DNA of 9,333 nt, from positions 1 through 9,333 of the forward strand of contig JACQUF010000447.1 of the NCBI GenBank assembly GCA_016210435.1. The letters run 5' to 3'. Positions 6,713 through 9,333 of this stretch are shown piece by piece (the stretch's first letter is position 1; every line of letters starts with the position of its first letter). A program made the position numbers and the translations under genes. The notes beneath the pieces are model-generated. The model did not search any database. It worked only from the letters and a program-made list of their open reading frames with translations, and was not told the origin of the DNA. The stretch is from Chloroflexota bacterium. Its GTDB lineage: Bacteria; Chloroflexota; Dehalococcoidia; Lucifugimonadales; Lucifugimonadaceae.

Positions 6713-7321
6713 ATGTCCAGCGACGGGGTATCAGCCCGGGAGGGTGAACATCCGGCACCGCGGTCGGCCATCCGCTCCGCGGTGCTCGTGCTGAATCAGA
6801 ATTATCAGCCGTTAAACATTTGTGATGTACGTCGAGCGATATCTTTACTCGGCCGGGGCAAGGCAGAGACCCTGGATGTCGACGGGCTCTACATCCGCAG
6901 TGCATACCTGACCATGCGTGCGCCGACCGTCATCCGGCTGGTGTATCTGGTAAAGCGCCCCCTTCATCAGCGGCGACTTTCCCGCCGGGAAGTATTCGTT
7001 CGTGACGGCTACCGTTGCCAGTACTGCGGAGTTGAGACCAAGCACCTTACGCTTGATCACGTGATCCCTCGTTCCAGGGGTGGGCTACAGACCTGGACGA
7101 ATGTCGTCAGTGCGTGCACCGAATGCAACCACCGGAAGGCCGGGCGTACGCCTGCTGAGGCTCACATGAGGCTTCTCCGGGAGCCCCATCCGCCGCGGCC
7201 CAACCCGTACGCGTTCTTCCATGTAGGCCAGGTGATGGATGCCTGGCGCCCGTTCCTGCCATGGCTGGAGGTCGAAGTCAACGGCCACGGCGCCTTGACT
7301 CCGGTCGCCGCGGGCGGTTAA
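6713..7321 (+). CDS. HNH endonuclease family protein
   Basis: The 202-residue protein has two parts. Residues 22-85 carry 'VLVLNQNYQPLNICDVRRAI' with SLLGRGKAE, a segment that regularly precedes the nuclease domain in this group of chromosomal HNH proteins. Residues 93-145 form the zinc-bound HNH fold: VRDGYRCQYCG (first knuckle, Cys102/Cys105), LTLDHVIPRSRGG (Asp115-His116, the metal/catalytic pair), N130 and ACTECNHRK (second knuckle Cys135/Cys138, followed by Asn139). All expected residues are present, so it should be able to cut nucleic acid. About 20 N-terminal residues and a Pro-rich C-terminal segment (159-165) lie outside the domain. There is no methyltransferase, toxin partner, intron or phage gene beside it, so it is probably one of the solitary housekeeping-type HNH proteins of unknown role, not a restriction enzyme. 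Confidence 0.88.
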   Translation: MSSDGVSAREGEHPAPRSAIRSAVLVLNQNYQPLNICDVRRAISLLGRGKAETLDVDGLYIRSAYLTMRAPTVIRLVYLVKRPLHQRRLSRREVFVRDGYRCQYCGVETKHLTLDHVIPRSRGGLQTWTNVVSACTECNHRKAGRTPAEAHMRLLREPHPPRPNPYAFFHVGQVMDAWRPFLPWLEVEVNGHGALTPVAAGG

Positions 7322-7330
7322 TCCCTGATT

Positions 7331-7404
7331 CCCTCGCCCCTTTGGGGGTCAGTTTTCAGCCCTTCGCCCCAACGGGGAAAAGGTGGCCGAAGGCCGGATG
7401 AGGG
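7331..7404. repeat. GC-rich multi-hairpin intergenic repeat, possible terminator
   Basis: The 92-base gap between the convergent HNH and MFS genes is nearly filled by this structure. CCCTC (7331-7335) pairs with GAGGG (7400-7404) as an outer closing stem. Inside are three small hairpins: CCCC-TTT-GGGG (7337-7347), CCCC-AAC-GGGG (7367-7377) and GGCC-GAA-GGCC (7385-7395). On the minus strand it reads like the 'CCCTCATCCGGCC...CCTTTTCCCC' palindromes that recur between genes in many high-GC genomes; that likeness is from memory and not searched. AGTTTTCAG (7351-7359) and TTTTCCCC (minus strand) are the only T-runs, so termination is possible but unproven. The three-hairpin layout resembles the element at 1978-2084. 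Confidence 0.55.
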
Positions 7405-7413
7405 CGGTCCGCG

Positions 7414-8670
7414 CTAACGCCGCCTTCTCGCCATAGGCACCGCGATCGCGGTCACGACACCTGCCGCGGCAGTTGCCGACGCAAACAGCACGACGCCCTG
7501 GAAACCCCACGATGAATTGATCGCACCCGCCGCGACAGGCGCCACCGCGCCGATTACCGCGCCGCCCGCGAACATCATCGCGATCGAAGTCCCTTCGGAA
7601 CCCTTCTCCGTCACGTCCATCGCCGCGGCCGTGATGGTCGGCATGACCGAGAAGAGGACGACGCCGAGCAGCGCCAGCATCACTGCGAAAGGCCAGCCTC
7701 CCTCGATCCAGGTGAAAGAGCCGATGATGACCGCGACCGCAGTCATGTTGAACACGATCAGCGGGCGACGGCCGATTCGATCGGAGATCGCACCGAAGAG
7801 CGGCGTCGATACCACTCCCGCAAGCGTGAGCAGAGAAATATGGACGCCGACCAGCAGCGAGCTGTACCCGAGAACATCGCTCATGTAGAGCACGAGGAAG
7901 ATCTGAAACGAGGAATGCGTCGCGCCGCGCATCCCGTGCAGCGCGACCATCCCCAGGACGCCGGGATTCCTGGACAGGCGTAGCGTCGCAGCAAGGTACT
8001 GGCGTAGTGACACCTGCGGCGCGCCGACAGCCCCGCTACGGAAAAACGTGGCGACCAGAAGTGCGGTGAGGCCTGCCGGGACTACCAGGAACAGGGCAAC
8101 CGAGCGCCAGTGGAAGCCGCCCCATACGACGGTTGAAACGGTGATCCCGCCCAACACGAGGCCCGTGAGAACGGGCGCCAGAGTATCGCCGACCTGCGCG
8201 CCGGTCAGGTGCGCCGCCATAGCCAGACCGCGCCGCTCTGGGTAGCGTGACGCGAGTGTCGCAAATGCCGGCGAGTGCCAGAGCGATGTGCCCGCGCCCA
8301 GGATAACCGCGGCGAAGATCAGCAGGCCGTACCAGCGTGTAATCCCGACGAAGAAATAGGCGAGCGCCACGCAGACCATGCTCACGGTCAGGATCAGCGC
8401 GACCCTGCGGCGGAACAGGTCCGTCAGGATCCCGGCCGGGGCGTTAACCGTTCCGCTCGAGATCTGCTGGGCCGTGAACATCCCGCCGACATCAACGTCG
8501 GACATTCCGAGGGTCCCGCGAATGCTCGGCATGAGGATCAGAAGCGAGCCCTGGCAGAAGTGCTTCACGGCGTGCCCGGCCGAAAGGCCGATCATCAGCC
8601 TCGGAGACTCGCTGGGCGCTTCCGCTGCCTCCGCGGTCGCGGCCGAGGTTACTGTGGCTTCCCTGGCCAA
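7414..8670 (-). CDS. Major facilitator superfamily (MFS) transporter
   Basis: The 418-residue protein has the two six-helix halves of an MFS secondary transporter in the inner membrane. Loop 2-3 carries GILTDLFRRR (about 80-89) and loop 8-9 carries the better motif-A copy GAISDRIGRRPLI. 'GLSAGHAVKHFCQGSLLILMPSI' in helix 1 (shown here as GHAVKHF near 32-38) and the block SLWHSPAFATLASRYPERRG with GDTLAPVLTG resemble the fosmidomycin-resistance (Fsr)-like branch of MFS. That is a family resemblance and does not identify a substrate. The start is TTG at 8670, with GAAGAG about ten bases upstream. The first 25 residues are Ala/Glu/Ser-rich and non-conserved, and ATG at Met26 (8595) would be an alternative start at the membrane domain. 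It lies 65 bases downstream of the aminotransferase on the same strand. Confidence 0.88.
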   Translation of the reverse strand: MAREATVTSAATAEAAEAPSESPRLMIGLSAGHAVKHFCQGSLLILMPSIRGTLGMSDVDVGGMFTAQQISSGTVNAPAGILTDLFRRRVALILTVSMVCVALAYFFVGITRWYGLLIFAAVILGAGTSLWHSPAFATLASRYPERRGLAMAAHLTGAQVGDTLAPVLTGLVLGGITVSTVVWGGFHWRSVALFLVVPAGLTALLVATFFRSGAVGAPQVSLRQYLAATLRLSRNPGVLGMVALHGMRGATHSSFQIFLVLYMSDVLGYSSLLVGVHISLLTLAGVVSTPLFGAISDRIGRRPLIVFNMTAVAVIIGSFTWIEGGWPFAVMLALLGVVLFSVMPTITAAAMDVTEKGSEGTSIAMMFAGGAVIGAVAPVAAGAINSSWGFQGVVLFASATAAAGVVTAIAVPMARRRR

Positions 8671-8735
8671 ACTGGGTATCTCTTCAGAACGAGCGTGTTG
8701 CTGAGAGCCCGCGCCAGCAGGTTGGTTCCAGGGGA
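8671..8735 (-). other. Spacer between the aminotransferase and MFS genes
   Basis: These 65 bases separate two genes on the same strand. No strong hairpin with a T-run and no convincing -35/-10 pair was seen. Co-transcription of the aminotransferase and transporter genes is therefore possible, though a promoter cannot be excluded by eye. A GAAGAG stretch at the left end is the probable ribosome site for the TTG start of the transporter. Confidence 0.4.
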
Positions 8736-9333
8736 TCAGGCGACGGCCAGTTCGTGCTCGGCGTCGCTAATCGATTCGTCGATAGCAGTGCAGAGCTGGT
8801 CCATTTCGTCCTTTGAGATCACGAGCGGCGGAGCGATGGGAAGGATGAATGCTGGCACTCGGATCCAGACCTTCCGCTTCGCGAGACCCGCGGTCAGGCG
8901 GGCGTTGAGCTTCACCTTCGGGTCGAAATGCTCCTTTGTCTTGCGATCCTTCACGAATTCGATCCCCTGGATGAGCCCCGTCCCGCGGACGTCCCCGATG
9001 ATCGGGTGCTTCTCCTTCATGACGGCCAGCCGCTCCTTGAGCTGCTCGCCTCGCGCACGCGCGTTCTCAACGAGCTTCTCGCGTTCCATGATTTCGATGT
9101 TCTTCAAGGCCGCGGCGGCGCCGGCCGGATGCCCCGTGTACGTGAACATGTGCTTGAACGTGGCTTCCGGGCCACCGTTAAAGACATCCGCAATCTCAGC
9201 CTTCGCGATCGCGCCTCCCCTGGGGAAGTAGCCGCTCGTGATCCCCTTGGCGAAGCTCATGATGTCCGGGACGACTCCGACGAAATCGGCGCCAAACCAC
9301 GTGCCGAGCCTGCCGAAGCCAGTGATTACCTCA
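8736..9333 (-). CDS. Class III PLP-dependent aminotransferase, C-terminal part (5' end beyond the window)
   Basis: The reading frame stays open to the right edge of the window, giving about 199 C-terminal residues of a protein normally near 430-450. From the edge it reads EVITGFGRLGTWFGAD with GVVPDIMSFAKGITSGYFPRGG. In class III aminotransferases the first block is 'DEVxxGfGR', and the base left at the edge (T) is consistent with the Asp codon GAT. The Lys of FAKGITSG (codon at 9248-9246) is the expected PLP Schiff-base lysine. TYTGHPAGAAAAL supplies the Thr of the phosphate-binding segment, and VRGTGLIQGIEF is the usual small-domain motif. The ATG at 9260 is internal, not the start. The substrate (omega-amino acid, diamine, ornithine or similar) cannot be assigned without the N-terminal half. 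The stop is TGA at 8738-8736. Confidence 0.93.
   Translation of the reverse strand, partial: EVITGFGRLGTWFGADFVGVVPDIMSFAKGITSGYFPRGGAIAKAEIADVFNGGPEATFKHMFTYTGHPAGAAAALKNIEIMEREKLVENARARGEQLKERLAVMKEKHPIIGDVRGTGLIQGIEFVKDRKTKEHFDPKVKLNARLTAGLAKRKVWIRVPAFILPIAPPLVISKDEMDQLCTAIDESISDAEHELAVA

Noticed and set aside
6097..7321. Bacteriocin or homing-nuclease system from the CvpA and HNH names.
   Set aside because: CvpA-family proteins are widespread without colicin genes, and no small precursor peptide, immunity gene, ABC exporter, intron or intein boundary is present.
8275..9231. A 318-codon + strand frame opposite the MFS and aminotransferase genes.
   Set aside because: It crosses two clear minus-strand genes, shows abrupt composition changes and has no recognisable domain; it is a shadow of high-GC codon use.
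9200..9260. ATG at 9260 as the start of the aminotransferase.
   Set aside because: The frame is open to the window edge, and the upstream codons encode the conserved EVITGFGR and GVVPDI segments, so this Met is internal.
1..9333. CRISPR arrays, tRNA or rRNA genes, integrase/transposase genes and phage genes.
   Set aside because: No regularly spaced direct repeats, cloverleaf with CCA-adjacent arms, or recognisable mobile-element proteins were seen on either strand by eye.

Overview
The window is dense, high-GC bacterial chromosome made of housekeeping genes, with short gaps and frequent start/stop overlaps. No tRNA, rRNA, CRISPR array, phage gene or transposase gene is visible. The organism cannot be fixed from this stretch. 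High GC, the cmk-plsC pairing, an HNH protein with the 'VLNxNYxPLN' N-terminal domain and GC-rich intergenic palindromes would suit a Chloroflexota (Dehalococcoidia-like) genome or a comparable uncultured lineage. That placement is a low-confidence inference.

Left third (1-2751, + strand): part of a tryptophan operon. It runs from the last codons of a probable trpG through trpD, trpC and trpF, tightly spaced or overlapping. trpB and trpA do not follow; the operon ends against the convergent glmS gene. The most unusual structure of the window is here. A roughly 107-bp GC-rich inverted-repeat element (1978-2084) sits on the trpC/trpF junction. It encodes the last 17 residues of TrpC and the first 17 of TrpF, and it holds the trpC stop and trpF start in the loop of its central hairpin. 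The two genes share one frame, separated only by TAG-GCG.

Middle (2769-6052, - strand): a probable cmk-plsC-glmS operon, read from 6052 down to 2769. It joins CMP kinase, a lysophosphatidate acyltransferase and glucosamine-6-phosphate synthase, which supply nucleotide, phospholipid and cell-envelope precursors. trpF and glmS converge on a small hairpin (2746-2774) that contains both stop codons.

Right of that (6097-7321, + strand): a four-helix CvpA-family membrane protein, divergent from cmk across only 44 bp and apparently without a Shine-Dalgarno sequence, followed by an HNH-nuclease-family protein. A second GC-rich multi-hairpin repeat (about 7331-7404) fills the gap to the next, convergent, transcription unit.

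Right end (7414-9333, - strand): a 12-helix major facilitator transporter with a TTG start, downstream of a class III PLP-dependent aminotransferase whose N-terminal part lies beyond the window. They may be co-transcribed, but the substrate of neither can be told.

I found no convincing undescribed gene system. The observations most worth following are the repeat element that has become part of two trp genes and the related-looking element at 7331-7404.
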